Shown here one piece after another: positions 1 through 6,952 of a DNA stretch of 19,605 nt. The notes beneath the pieces are model-generated. The model had not been told where the DNA came from. It searched no databases and was given only the letters and a program-made list of their open reading frames with translations. Each line of letters starts with the position of its first letter. Position 1 is the stretch's first letter. Source of the stretch: Candidatus Zixiibacteriota bacterium (GTDB lineage Bacteria > Zixibacteria > MSB-5A5 > GN15 > FEB-12); assembly GCA_003641405.1 (NCBI GenBank), contig QNAF01000010.1, positions 1 through 19,605 of the forward strand, given 5' to 3'. The position numbers and the translations under genes were made by a program.

Positions 1-18
1 CATAAAAACTACTCGCAT
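1..18 (-). CDS. fmt: Methionyl-tRNA formyltransferase, N-terminal fragment cut by window edge
   Basis: Only six codons are visible, reading MRVVFM on the minus strand from the ATG at 18-16 to the window edge. This matches the characteristic start of methionyl-tRNA formyltransferase (MRIVFMGTP in many bacteria). The enzyme transfers a formyl group from 10-formyl-tetrahydrofolate to initiator Met-tRNA in the cytoplasm. The position supports the call: fmt very commonly follows def, and deformylase removes the group that Fmt adds. The gap to the def stop is 71 bases and no good Shine-Dalgarno is visible upstream. The call rests on six residues plus gene order, so it is likely but not certain. Confidence 0.72.
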
Positions 19-89
19 TAAAACACTGCTATGACTGACCGAGAATGGTCACAGCGAGCGAACAGACAGCGGGAGCGAGCGCCAGGCGC

Positions 90-599
90 TCACGAGGCAG
101 CGACTAATTTTTTCAGCCTGCCTTTAATCATTGTTCGGGTCAGCGGTGAAACGCAATCAATGAACAGTTTCCCCTCGGCGTGATCGTACTCATGCTGGAC
201 GGCTCGTGCCGCTATTCCTTCAGCGGTGACTTCAAACTCATTGCCGTCTAAATCCAGCGCTCGAATCCGGACTTTCTCCGGTCGGGTCACTTTCAGGTAC
301 AAATCCGGGAACGAAAGGCAGCCTTCTTCGAGCTCAACCTCTTCTTTGCTGCGTTCGATAATCTCCGGATTGATGAATACCCTGAGGGTTTCGTTGATAT
401 CGACCGCTCTGAGGTCGATAATAAACACGCGTTTTGCCACGCCAATCTGGTTTGCCGTCAGCCCCAAACCACTGGCCCTGTTAAGTGTGTCCGTTAGATC
501 GGACACTAAATCTTTTACGTCCTGGTTGATCTCGTCAACCTTCTTGGACTTTTCCCGCAGTACCGGGTCGCCGTATATGACGATCGGTCGCTCAGCCAC
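90..599 (-). CDS. def: Peptide deformylase
   Basis: Cytoplasmic metalloenzyme that removes the N-formyl group from nascent proteins. The 169-residue length is normal for the family. All three family motifs are present: motif I GLGLTANQ (residues 44-51), motif II EGCLS with metal ligand Cys94, and motif III QHEYDH with ligands His136 and His140 and catalytic Glu137. Two small departures from consensus are Thr for Ala in motif I and Ala for Leu just after HEYDH; neither touches a ligand. The start is GTG at 599, supported by AGGAG five bases upstream. It lies 23 bases downstream of yajC and upstream of fmt, so the three are probably co-transcribed. Confidence 0.96.
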   Translation of the reverse strand: MAERPIVIYGDPVLREKSKKVDEINQDVKDLVSDLTDTLNRASGLGLTANQIGVAKRVFIIDLRAVDINETLRVFINPEIIERSKEEVELEEGCLSFPDLYLKVTRPEKVRIRALDLDGNEFEVTAEGIAARAVQHEYDHAEGKLFIDCVSPLTRTMIKGRLKKLVAAS

Positions 600-622
600 A
601 GCAACTCCTAAAGTTGCAACAT

Positions 623-940
623 CTACTTGTCCACACGAGCGGCTATGGAACTCTTGAGAAACTCAAGTTTCGTCTGATCGTTGATCCGAATGACAATTTT
701 GCCCTTGGCTTCATCGATTGCGAAAATTGTTCCAAACATACCGCCGGTGGTAACAATTCTGTCACCTTTTTTCAGCTCACCTAAGAGCTTTTCATGTTCT
801 TTCTGTTTCTTCCGTTGCGGGCGAATCAGAAGCAGGTACATGACCACGAAAATCAGGCCAAACCATAGCAGCGTAAACATTCCACCGCCGCTGCCGCCAT
901 CCGGTCCACCACTCATTGCTACAATCCAATTGTAGTCCAA
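623..940 (-). CDS. yajC: Preprotein translocase subunit YajC
   Basis: Small inner-membrane protein that associates with SecDF and the SecYEG translocon. With the start chosen here it has 105 residues, close to the usual ~110. It shows the family layout: a short Gly/Pro-rich N-terminus, one transmembrane helix (about residues 21-39, ending LLLIRPQ), a basic KKQKEH stretch, then the conserved cytoplasmic part with KKGDRIVTTGGMFG. I chose the TTG at 940 because AGGAG sits five bases before it. The frame stays open upstream, with an ATG at 955 lacking a Shine-Dalgarno and the furthest ATG at 1021. An ATG at 916 is possible but has no well-placed ribosome site. The protein identity is firm; the exact start is less so. 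Confidence 0.93.
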   Translation of the reverse strand: MDYNWIVAMSGGPDGGSGGGMFTLLWFGLIFVVMYLLLIRPQRKKQKEHEKLLGELKKGDRIVTTGGMFGTIFAIDEAKGKIVIRINDQTKLEFLKSSIAARVDK

Positions 941-1120
941 AACGGCTCCTATCATTACTTTATCGGCCAATAGTTCAAAAAATGAACAGTAAATTCCTCT
1001 CGGCCTGTGAGCATAGCACATAAGTGCTTGCAGCGCAAGATAATTCTATGAGTCAAACAGGCCCATGCAGGCTTGGTTCCACCGTCTCGAATTGCTGATG
1101 TTCGGTTATGCATAGCAATA

Positions 1121-1161
1121 GTCGGGTTCCGAACATGGTTCGTTGCAGTGAGAAACCCGAC
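1121..1161. repeat. Nested inverted repeat (hairpin-forming)
   Basis: Outer arms GTCGGGTT (1121-1128) and AACCCGAC (1154-1161) are perfect complements. Inside them, CGAAC (1130-1134) pairs with GTTCG (1138-1142) across a three-base loop. It lies 28 bases before the 66-bp repeat and may be another module of the same composite element. No second copy occurs in this window. Confidence 0.6.
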
Positions 1162-1189
1162 ATCTTCCCGAAGTAGGAAACAACCATAC

Positions 1190-1255
1190 GGTGGGCGGTG
1201 TACGTCCTCGTGCGCCGCCTGGCGCCTAGATATCGGCAGATGTGGACATCTGCCG
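1190..1255 (+). repeat. 66-bp interspersed repeat ending in a palindrome, copy 1
   Basis: Aligned by eye without gaps to the inverted copy at 16213-16278, 60 of 66 bases are identical. It begins GGTGGGCGGTGTACGTCCTC and ends in the palindrome GGCAGATGTGGACATCTGCC (1235-1254: nine-base arms, two-base centre). The same 20-mer occurs exactly at 17901-17920. An additional internal pairing GCGCC/GGCGC (1212-1216, 1221-1225) is present in this copy only. It is intergenic and there is no transposase nearby. It fits a REP-like or other non-autonomous interspersed hairpin element. Confidence 0.8.
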
Positions 1256-1344
1256 GACACGAGAACCCCAGAATCCTCACAAAACCACCTCAATTCACGC
1301 CCTCAGCTCCATTTGTAGAGGGCTACGTCAATGGATCATGCATG

Positions 1345-1437
1345 ATGCAAAAAGACCATCAAACAACTACTCCGAACCCGAAAAAACACAAAACGAACCC
1401 ATTCCCCCGCAAACCCCTGACTCATAGTCACTTGGGC
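1345..1437 (+). repeat. KKHKTNPF-type interspersed repeat, copy 1
   Basis: This stretch aligns without gaps to the minus-strand copy at 16571-16663, with about three quarters of 93 bases identical by eye. The best-conserved part reads KKHKTNPF in one frame. Both copies start at an ATG and keep the same frame, but substitutions fall on first and second codon positions as often as third, and there is no ribosome site. A repeat is therefore better supported than a small protein. The frame would stop at 1452. Confidence 0.65.
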
Positions 1438-1562
1438 TGTATTAGATCTTGATTTAGGCCAGGAATGTCAGCTTATTGTTACTTTCAGCAACAGCCTGCA
1501 AGGGGCTGGATCAAGAATAGGGATGTTCTCCCGTTGATTTCAACGGTTTGTCAGTGAAACAG

Positions 1563-3230
1563 CTACCTGGTATCGGTAGCCAGTGGGAACGAAATGCTGA
1601 TGCACGTGCCCTTGCCGGGCGTGGAGTCGATATCCAGTTTGCCGCCATGGTTCTCTATGATTCGCTTACAGACCACCAGGCCGAAGCCATGACCGGTTTC
1701 TTTGGTGGTGAATTTCTCGCGAAACGCGATTGCAAGTGATTTTGGATCGAATCCCGATCCGGTATCACGGATGGAGGTGATAAACCGGTTGTGTTCGGCT
1801 TCTGTTTCAAGGGACACCGTGATCTTTCGAACATCGCTATCTACAGTGGCGTCCGCAGCATTGTTGAAGAGATTGTAGAACAATTGCTGAATCTGGAGAG
1901 TGTCAGCTTCAAACGGAGTCGGGCTCAACTGCTCAGGCGAGATTATTTCCACGCCCCGGAAACGTTTCTGTGGACGCAAGTACTCGATAACTTCTGTCAG
2001 GATCCGGTCGAACGGGACTATCTCCTTAGCGGAGGAGATGGGACGAAGATCCATGAGGTTGCTTGTGAACGTCTTGATTTTCTCCAGCGTCGATGTGATT
2101 GCGCTAACGTACTTGCCGAGCTTATCGTAGTTCTGTTTCTGAAGGTGGAGGTCAAGCAACTCCATGTTTCCCGAAACTACACCGATGAAATTGTTCAGTT
2201 CATGTCCGATTTCAGCCGACATCTCTCCTCGTGTCGCCATTTTTTCGAGTTCGATTGTTTCATCCTGGAGAGCTTTGAGATTGGCGTAAGCGGCCCGTGT
2301 TTCTTCCAGCAAGGACACATTATCAAGTGTGATCGCAAGCTGGTTGGCCATGACGGAAAGGAACTTCACATCACTTTGCTTGATTCTAACTGTGTCCGCA
2401 TCTGCTTCCAGTGTGATTATGCCGTGGAAGGTCTCGGCTCGTCTGACAGGAACCACAACCATTAGTTTCTGCTCGGTCATCCAGGATGGACAGAGGAACG
2501 GTTTTAGATTATCATCCGGCTGCATGTTGTGAATTGGATGATCGTCATCGCAACCCAACAGGACGGGTTCTTGCCAGGAGATAGCTTTGGGCTGACTAAA
2601 CAGGCTTTGTAACGGTTCTTTTCCAAGCGTGGTCTTCTGATGCCGGTTTCCTTCGATTGTGAGCATTACGAAGCTGTCCTGCTCGTCATCCATATAGAGA
2701 ACCGATCCGTTGCTGGACCGTTCATGCATCATTGCGAACTTCAGCGATGACCGCACGAGGGACTTTCTGTCGTCGGCTTCGAAGAGCATATGGCTCAGGT
2801 CTGACAGGCCTGTCAATTTCTGGGTGGAACTCAACTCAGCACTTTCGCCGAGTTTGGAGACCGCGTTGCTGACTGCCGCCCTAATCTCAGGCAACTCAAA
2901 TGGTTTCATCACATAGTCCAGGGCACCGTGCTTGATTGCATCTTTAGCGGAATTGAGAGATGCATAACCGGTCATGAAGACTACGCCGGTGGCGGGATGG
3001 AGGTTGCGTACTTTCGAGGCCAGTTCGATCCCGCTCATGCCAGGCATGCGGATATCCGTGATCAGCAGATCGGTCGGCTCTTGATTCAAATGATCAAGTG
3101 CTTCCTCACCGCTGGAGGCCGTCTCAACGTGATAGCCTTCGCTCTCCAGGGCGTCTTGCAGCAGAGAACACACGACGGCTTCATCATCCACAATCAGGAG
3201 TTTGGTCAGCTTGTCAACGACCGTTGTCAT
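1563..3230 (-). CDS. Receiver-GAF-histidine kinase hybrid
   Basis: Cytoplasmic signalling protein of 555 residues with no transmembrane segment. Order: receiver domain (about 10-125) with acidic pair Asp15-Asp16, phosphoacceptor Asp59, switch Thr87 and Lys109; a GAF-like domain (about 150-310); a short coiled coil; a dimerisation/phosphoacceptor helix with His343 (EIGHELNN); and an HATPase domain with N-box NLFNNAADA, G1 DTGSGF and G2 GHGFGL. The residue after HELNN is Phe where many kinases have Pro. The receiver at the N-terminus means the kinase can itself receive phosphate. It is the last gene of the operon, and its ATG overlaps the stop of the preceding receiver gene by four bases (ATGA), implying translational coupling. 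The ligand of the GAF domain is unknown. No output domain is present. Confidence 0.9.
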   Translation of the reverse strand: MTTVVDKLTKLLIVDDEAVVCSLLQDALESEGYHVETASSGEEALDHLNQEPTDLLITDIRMPGMSGIELASKVRNLHPATGVVFMTGYASLNSAKDAIKHGALDYVMKPFELPEIRAAVSNAVSKLGESAELSSTQKLTGLSDLSHMLFEADDRKSLVRSSLKFAMMHERSSNGSVLYMDDEQDSFVMLTIEGNRHQKTTLGKEPLQSLFSQPKAISWQEPVLLGCDDDHPIHNMQPDDNLKPFLCPSWMTEQKLMVVVPVRRAETFHGIITLEADADTVRIKQSDVKFLSVMANQLAITLDNVSLLEETRAAYANLKALQDETIELEKMATRGEMSAEIGHELNNFIGVVSGNMELLDLHLQKQNYDKLGKYVSAITSTLEKIKTFTSNLMDLRPISSAKEIVPFDRILTEVIEYLRPQKRFRGVEIISPEQLSPTPFEADTLQIQQLFYNLFNNAADATVDSDVRKITVSLETEAEHNRFITSIRDTGSGFDPKSLAIAFREKFTTKETGHGFGLVVCKRIIENHGGKLDIDSTPGKGTCISISFPLATDTR

Positions 3231-3601
3231 GGTGTCTTCGATTCTTCGAGGAGTAATAGCGCTTGACTAAGAACTGTGCGGACCTGGTCGAGATCAAACG
3301 GCTTTCGCAGATAGAAATGGCTGTGTGTGCTGTGAATGCTCTCCGCGAGATCCTCAGGAAGCGAATCTGTGAAAATAAACGGAAGTTGCTGCCTCTTGGG
3401 GAGTTCTGACAGAATCTCATAGATATTTCCATCGGGTAGATGCAAGTCACATATGCATAGATCCCAGTCGCCTTCGCAAAGCATACTGACTCCGGTTCTG
3501 CTATCGCCAACCGATTCTACTTCATGTCCGTCGTCGGTCAGCAGTTCCATGAGCAAGGTTCTAATAACCTCGGAGTCATCTATTACCAGGATTCTGGCCA
3601 T
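3227..3601 (-). CDS. Stand-alone response regulator receiver (CheY-like), second of two
   Basis: A 124-residue protein consisting only of a receiver domain. Acidic pair Asp8-Asp9, phosphoacceptor Asp52 (CICDLHLP), switch Thr78 and Lys100 (LRKPF) are all present, so it should be phosphorylatable. There is no DNA-binding or enzymatic output, so it probably acts as a phosphate shuttle or by protein contact. The ATG at 3601 lies two bases after the previous stop, with AGGA about eight bases upstream. Its own stop overlaps the next ATG. It sits between the membrane kinase and the hybrid kinase, which suits a relay role. This role is inferred from architecture and neighbours. Confidence 0.9.
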   Translation of the reverse strand: MARILVIDDSEVIRTLLMELLTDDGHEVESVGDSRTGVSMLCEGDWDLCICDLHLPDGNIYEILSELPKRQQLPFIFTDSLPEDLAESIHSTHSHFYLRKPFDLDQVRTVLSQALLLLEESKTP

Positions 3602-3603
3602 TG

Positions 3604-3981
3604 CTATTCCTGCTTCTGTTCCAGAGCGTTATCAATTTCTCGGAACAGCTCTTTGATGCTAAAAGGCTTTGCAAGGAAAGCGCAGGCTCCGCCGGCTACC
3701 GAGTCACTTGCAGTCTTCAAGCTCGAATAACCTGAAACAACCATCACTTTGGTATTGGGTCTCAAGTCACTGGCGGCCTTGACTACTTCTTCGCCCGACA
3801 CTTTCGGCATACGAAGATCAGTGATCACCAGGTCGAAAGCCCTTTTCTTCAGATGCTCGATTGCCTCGTCACCGTCGCAGGCAAGCGTGAGATCGTAGTC
3901 CTCCAGGACCTCCGACAGGAAATCGCGGATTATCTCCTCATCGTCCACTATCAGTATTGAGTGTCGTTCTGACGTATCCAT
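3604..3981 (-). CDS. Stand-alone response regulator receiver (CheY-like), first of two
   Basis: A 125-residue receiver-only protein. Acidic pair Asp13-Asp14, phosphoacceptor Asp55 (VITDLRMP), switch Ser83 and Lys105 (LAKPF) are present. The sequence following Asp55 (LRMPKVSGEEV) resembles receivers found in NtrC-type regulators, but the protein ends after the last receiver helix, so no AAA+ or DNA-binding part is encoded. It begins 12 bases after the membrane histidine kinase gene and is its most likely direct phosphorylation partner. No strong Shine-Dalgarno precedes its ATG. Confidence 0.91.
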   Translation of the reverse strand: MDTSERHSILIVDDEEIIRDFLSEVLEDYDLTLACDGDEAIEHLKKRAFDLVITDLRMPKVSGEEVVKAASDLRPNTKVMVVSGYSSLKTASDSVAGGACAFLAKPFSIKELFREIDNALEQKQE

Positions 3982-3993
3982 CGGTATATCAAC

Positions 3994-5670
3994 TCAGCTT
4001 GTTTGTTGTCGGTCCTTATTCTCAAGATTATCGGTCTGAACGCATGATTCCTGAGCCGGCAGTACAATTGTGAATGTTGTGCCCATTTCTGGTTCCGATT
4101 CAACAGTTATTTCGCCGCCGTGTTCCTTGATAATCCCGTAACTTACCGAGAGACCCAATCCGGTTCCTTTGCCAACTTCCTTGGTTGTAAAAAACGGTTC
4201 AAAGACCTTGTTCAGGTTTTCCTTCGGAATACCATGACCATTATCGGAGAACACCAGTTCTATGGCCCCTCCAAACTCGCCAAGAGCCGGGCTGAACTTG
4301 GAACGAACAGTGATCACAGAATCCGGTCCGGAGGCATGCATGGCGTTTATTATCAGGTTAGTGAAGACCTGTTGGAGTTGGCCGGCGTTGCCGTAGATGT
4401 GCGGAAGATCCGGGGCCAGGGAGATATCCAGATGAACCCGGTTGATCTGGAGTTGATGCTCGACAAATGTTGCTGTTTCCTTGATTGCCCTGTTGACATC
4501 AACTTCCTCAAACTCAACGCCCCTGGAGGAACGTGAGAACCGAAGCAGATTTTGCACAATTGTCTTGCAGCGCCGAGCCTGATTCTCGATGTCTCTTACG
4601 TGACGAATGTAGGCATCGATCTCTTTAGCAGTCGTCGCCCCGGGGACATTCTTGCGCAGTTTCTCAAGCGTGAACTGAGCATATCCCAGAATCCCCCCCA
4701 GAGGGTTGTTGAGTTCGTGAGCAACTCCTGCTGCAAGTTGACCGATCGCGCTCATTTTCTCTGATTGAATCAGTTGCGCCTGAGCATCTTCGAGCTGCTG
4801 CGTACGCTCGATTATTTTTTCTTCCAGCGTACGGTTGTACTTCTCGATTTCCTCGCGGGATTGCAACAGGGATTCTGCCATTCGGTTAACAGTTCGTGCC
4901 AGATGACCGATCTCGTCCTGTTGATCAATCTTCACGCGGGTATCGAAGTCGCCCCGACTGATGTGGTCTGTGGCTTTTACCAACTCGGTTAGTGATTTTG
5001 TGACGGCCTTAACCGTGAAAACAACCACAATGATGGTTGTAACGACAACCATCAGAGTCAGCAGAATAGCGGCTGTTTTGGCTTGCGTTATGTCTCTGTC
5101 CACTGTCCGCGTGGACATGCCAAGCTCTATGAAGCCGATCGTTTCAAGGATGGTGGGTGTAGCCAGAGACTTGTCTACTCCGGCCGCCATGCCCAGCGTC
5201 TCTCTGCTGAGCTGCTTCTTCTCGGTCGTTATTGGACTGATCTGTACATACATTAGGTGATTGTGAATCCTGCAAAGCACATAGTCTGATACGAGCATTG
5301 CCTGATTGCGTCCCCTAAGGCGGACGTCATGAACCTCAGTCGCATCAGCCCCCATTTCGCCATAACTCGAGAGCAAAACACCTTCAGTGTTGGTGATTCG
5401 GCAATACTCGACAGATTCAAACTGATACAACACTCTGAGTAACTCATCAAGTTCATACTTGGATTCGAAAAGCACACCGCTTTCGGCATTGATGGCAATC
5501 ATCCTGATTAAGGTTTCGGCCCTCGATTCCAGTTCGCGTCCGATGCTGTCCGACTGTTGGTCAATCAGATAACCGCTCATAATCACGGTTGAGATCACGA
5601 CCATGATCGAGATGGGCACCGCGAACTTCAATCGCAGTGAGGTTCCGGAGATTAGCCAGGATGGTCTCAT
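3994..5670 (-). CDS. Membrane-bound HAMP sensor histidine kinase
   Basis: A 558-residue inner-membrane kinase. Transmembrane helix 1 is at about 14-36, followed by a periplasmic sensor of about 160 residues, helix 2 at about 199-222, a HAMP domain (about 223-275, ending DEIGHLARTVNRMAESL), a coiled coil, the phosphoacceptor helix with His318 (AAGVAHELNNPLGGI), and an HATPase domain with an N-box near 438, G1 DNGHG (476-480) and G2 GKGTGLGL (500-507). All catalytic motifs look intact. The ATG overlaps the stop of the substrate-binding protein gene (ATGA), and a textbook AAGGAGGT lies inside that gene seven bases upstream, fixing the start. Tight coupling to a periplasmic binding protein suggests that protein delivers the signal. 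The family is certain; the ligand is not known. Confidence 0.95.
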   Translation of the reverse strand: MRPSWLISGTSLRLKFAVPISIMVVISTVIMSGYLIDQQSDSIGRELESRAETLIRMIAINAESGVLFESKYELDELLRVLYQFESVEYCRITNTEGVLLSSYGEMGADATEVHDVRLRGRNQAMLVSDYVLCRIHNHLMYVQISPITTEKKQLSRETLGMAAGVDKSLATPTILETIGFIELGMSTRTVDRDITQAKTAAILLTLMVVVTTIIVVVFTVKAVTKSLTELVKATDHISRGDFDTRVKIDQQDEIGHLARTVNRMAESLLQSREEIEKYNRTLEEKIIERTQQLEDAQAQLIQSEKMSAIGQLAAGVAHELNNPLGGILGYAQFTLEKLRKNVPGATTAKEIDAYIRHVRDIENQARRCKTIVQNLLRFSRSSRGVEFEEVDVNRAIKETATFVEHQLQINRVHLDISLAPDLPHIYGNAGQLQQVFTNLIINAMHASGPDSVITVRSKFSPALGEFGGAIELVFSDNGHGIPKENLNKVFEPFFTTKEVGKGTGLGLSVSYGIIKEHGGEITVESEPEMGTTFTIVLPAQESCVQTDNLENKDRQQTS

Positions 5671-6629
5671 CGGTAGACCTCCTTGGCAATGGCGACCAAC
5701 TGAGGTGGAATCTTGATTTCCAGACGAGTCGCCGTCCTTTCGTTGTAGTGGAACCAGGTGATATCGGGAGTGGTGACCGGGATGTTTACCGGTTTGGTGC
5801 CGGAAAGCACGGCACTAACAATTGTACCTGCCTGTCGGCCAATGGCTTTGTAGTCGAAATCAATCGCGAACAGCGCTCCGGATTCTACGACGTGTCGAGA
5901 GAAGCCCATGAACGGAAGTCCGTACTTCAGCGCGTTCAGCAGAATGTACTTTGTCGATTGTGGGTCGAACAAGTTGGGGTCTGCAACAGACCAGAGCCCA
6001 TCGACATCAAGGGCAAAGGATTCAAGAGCCTTGCCGAGATCGCTGGGGCTGGTGATTTCTACTGCAACGAGCTCCAACCCCATTTCTGTGGCGACAACGC
6101 GCGATGGTGGAATCAGGCGAGCAGTGTTCGAAGTGTAAAGTACGCCAATTTTCTTGAGATCGGGAACTATCTCTCGGAAATATCTGAATTGTATTTCGAC
6201 TGGTATGTCAAGAGAAGCTCCTGTGATCAGTTCACCGGGCTTATCGAGAGATTCTACGAAACCGGAGATCGAAGGATACATCACGGATGAGAAGACAGTA
6301 GGTATGTTCGGGAAACTTTCCTTGGCGATCCGCGTTGCCGTACTGCCGATTGTCAGGATTACATCCGGATGAGCCATCCTCACGGAGTCGATTTGTGAAG
6401 ATAGAACATTATTACCGATTTTCAGATGGACATTGACAAAGCTGACGGAATCGGAACTTCGCTTGATTACTGATCGAGCGCCGCTGATGGTCCTTTTGGT
6501 AGAGGTAAGACTATCGCTGAATAGTATGACAACTGTCTCTGTTCGGGCAGTCGTCGCCCCACCACAGATCACCAGGACGGTGAAAACGATTCCAATGAAG
6601 TAGCGTACGTAATTTATCACCAATTTCAC
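5667..6629 (-). CDS. Periplasmic ABC-type substrate-binding protein, probable sensor partner of the kinase
   Basis: It resembles the ABC_sub_bind family (PF04392, TrpX-like), which fold as two Rossmann-like lobes. Supporting stretches are HPDVILTIGSTATRIAKESFP, the IGVLYTS strand opening lobe two, and GALFAIDFDYKAIGRQAG near the C-terminus. From the GTG at 6629 the product has 320 residues with a normal signal peptide (basic start, hydrophobic YFIGIVFTVLVICGG, likely cleavage after ATTA). Longer starts are possible: GTG at 6698, preceded by AGAGG, or TTG at 6734. They would give an unusually long n-region. No permease or ATPase gene is adjacent. The ATGA overlap with the histidine kinase points to a sensing rather than transport job, as known for the LuxP/LuxQ and TorT/TorS pairs; that role is inferred. 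Confidence 0.8.
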   Translation of the reverse strand: MKLVINYVRYFIGIVFTVLVICGGATTARTETVVILFSDSLTSTKRTISGARSVIKRSSDSVSFVNVHLKIGNNVLSSQIDSVRMAHPDVILTIGSTATRIAKESFPNIPTVFSSVMYPSISGFVESLDKPGELITGASLDIPVEIQFRYFREIVPDLKKIGVLYTSNTARLIPPSRVVATEMGLELVAVEITSPSDLGKALESFALDVDGLWSVADPNLFDPQSTKYILLNALKYGLPFMGFSRHVVESGALFAIDFDYKAIGRQAGTIVSAVLSGTKPVNIPVTTPDITWFHYNERTATRLEIKIPPQLVAIAKEVYR

Positions 6630-6790
6630 CCGTTTGTCCCACTTTATACCTGCAGTACAAAGCAGACATCTGCGAATACCACGGGCATATTTCTCCACGT
6701 GGTTCCTCTGATGGGCGATTATCGGGTGTTTCAATGATAACTTAATCGAATTACAGGAGAAACGGCGAGAACAACAGAGAATCGAAAAAG

Positions 6791-6820
6791 ATAGTAATCT
6801 GATCGGTCAAAAAGTGTCAA
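6791..6820 (-). promoter_or_regulatory. Probable sigma70-type promoter of the signalling operon
   Basis: On the minus strand TTGACA (6820-6815) is followed after 18 bases by TACTAT (6796-6791), four of six matches to TATAAT. Transcription would begin near 6784, about 50 bases before the furthest possible start codon of the binding protein. Confidence 0.6.
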
Positions 6821-6874
6821 GTTTTCGACTCAGTCGACCGAAGTATTGAAACAGGAGTTTTTTGTTCATGTCTA

Positions 6875-6900
6875 TACGAATCGAAATCTGTACGAATCGA
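6875..6900. promoter_or_regulatory. 10-bp direct repeat in the divergent intergenic region, possible operator
   Basis: TACGAATCGA occurs at 6875-6884 and 6891-6900, start-to-start 16 bp. The core AATCGA also occurs at 6744-6749 and 6780-6785, giving four copies in about 160 bases between the two divergent operons. A TTGAAA at 6846-6851 could be a -35, but I found no good -10 at normal spacing, so the plus-strand promoter is unresolved. The operator role is inferred from position and repetition only. Confidence 0.4.
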
Positions 6901-6952
6901 TTTTTCGGGTGAGTTACTTTTATGGCGAACCTAAGAATATGGAGAGAAGGCC

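Larger units (their letters stand above)
941..1562. other. Gene-free stretch of about 620 bases with interspersed repeats
   Basis: I see no credible gene between yajC and the hybrid kinase. Short open frames here match the repeat sequences in several frames and lack ribosome sites. The stretch holds a nested hairpin at 1121-1161, a 66-bp repeat at 1190-1255 ending in a palindrome, a 12-bp perfect palindrome at 1335-1346 (ATCATGCATGAT), and the KKHKTNPF-type repeat from 1345. Small hairpins also occur at 1027-1039 (CTTGC/GCAAG) and 1531-1546 (CCGTTG/CAACGG). The yajC promoter must lie here or just inside it, but no convincing -35/-10 pair was found. Confidence 0.7.

Noticed and set aside
77..91. 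Palindrome GAGCGCC/GGCGCTC overlapping the def stop codon as a terminator
   Set aside because: There is no U-tract, and it would cut off fmt, which appears to start 71 bases downstream in the same direction.
1531..1546. Hairpin CCGTTG/CAACGG downstream of the hybrid kinase as a terminator
   Set aside because: On the minus strand the stem is followed by GGAGAACA, not a U-tract, so it does not qualify as an intrinsic terminator.
3227..3981. The two receiver genes as remnants of a full-length response regulator broken by a frameshift
   Set aside because: Each has a complete set of receiver residues and its own start and stop. They are two separate receivers and no output-domain sequence lies between or after them.
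5637..6290. A 217-codon open frame on the plus strand
   Set aside because: Antisense to the substrate-binding protein gene, which has a signal peptide and family motifs. No ribosome site or domain was found.
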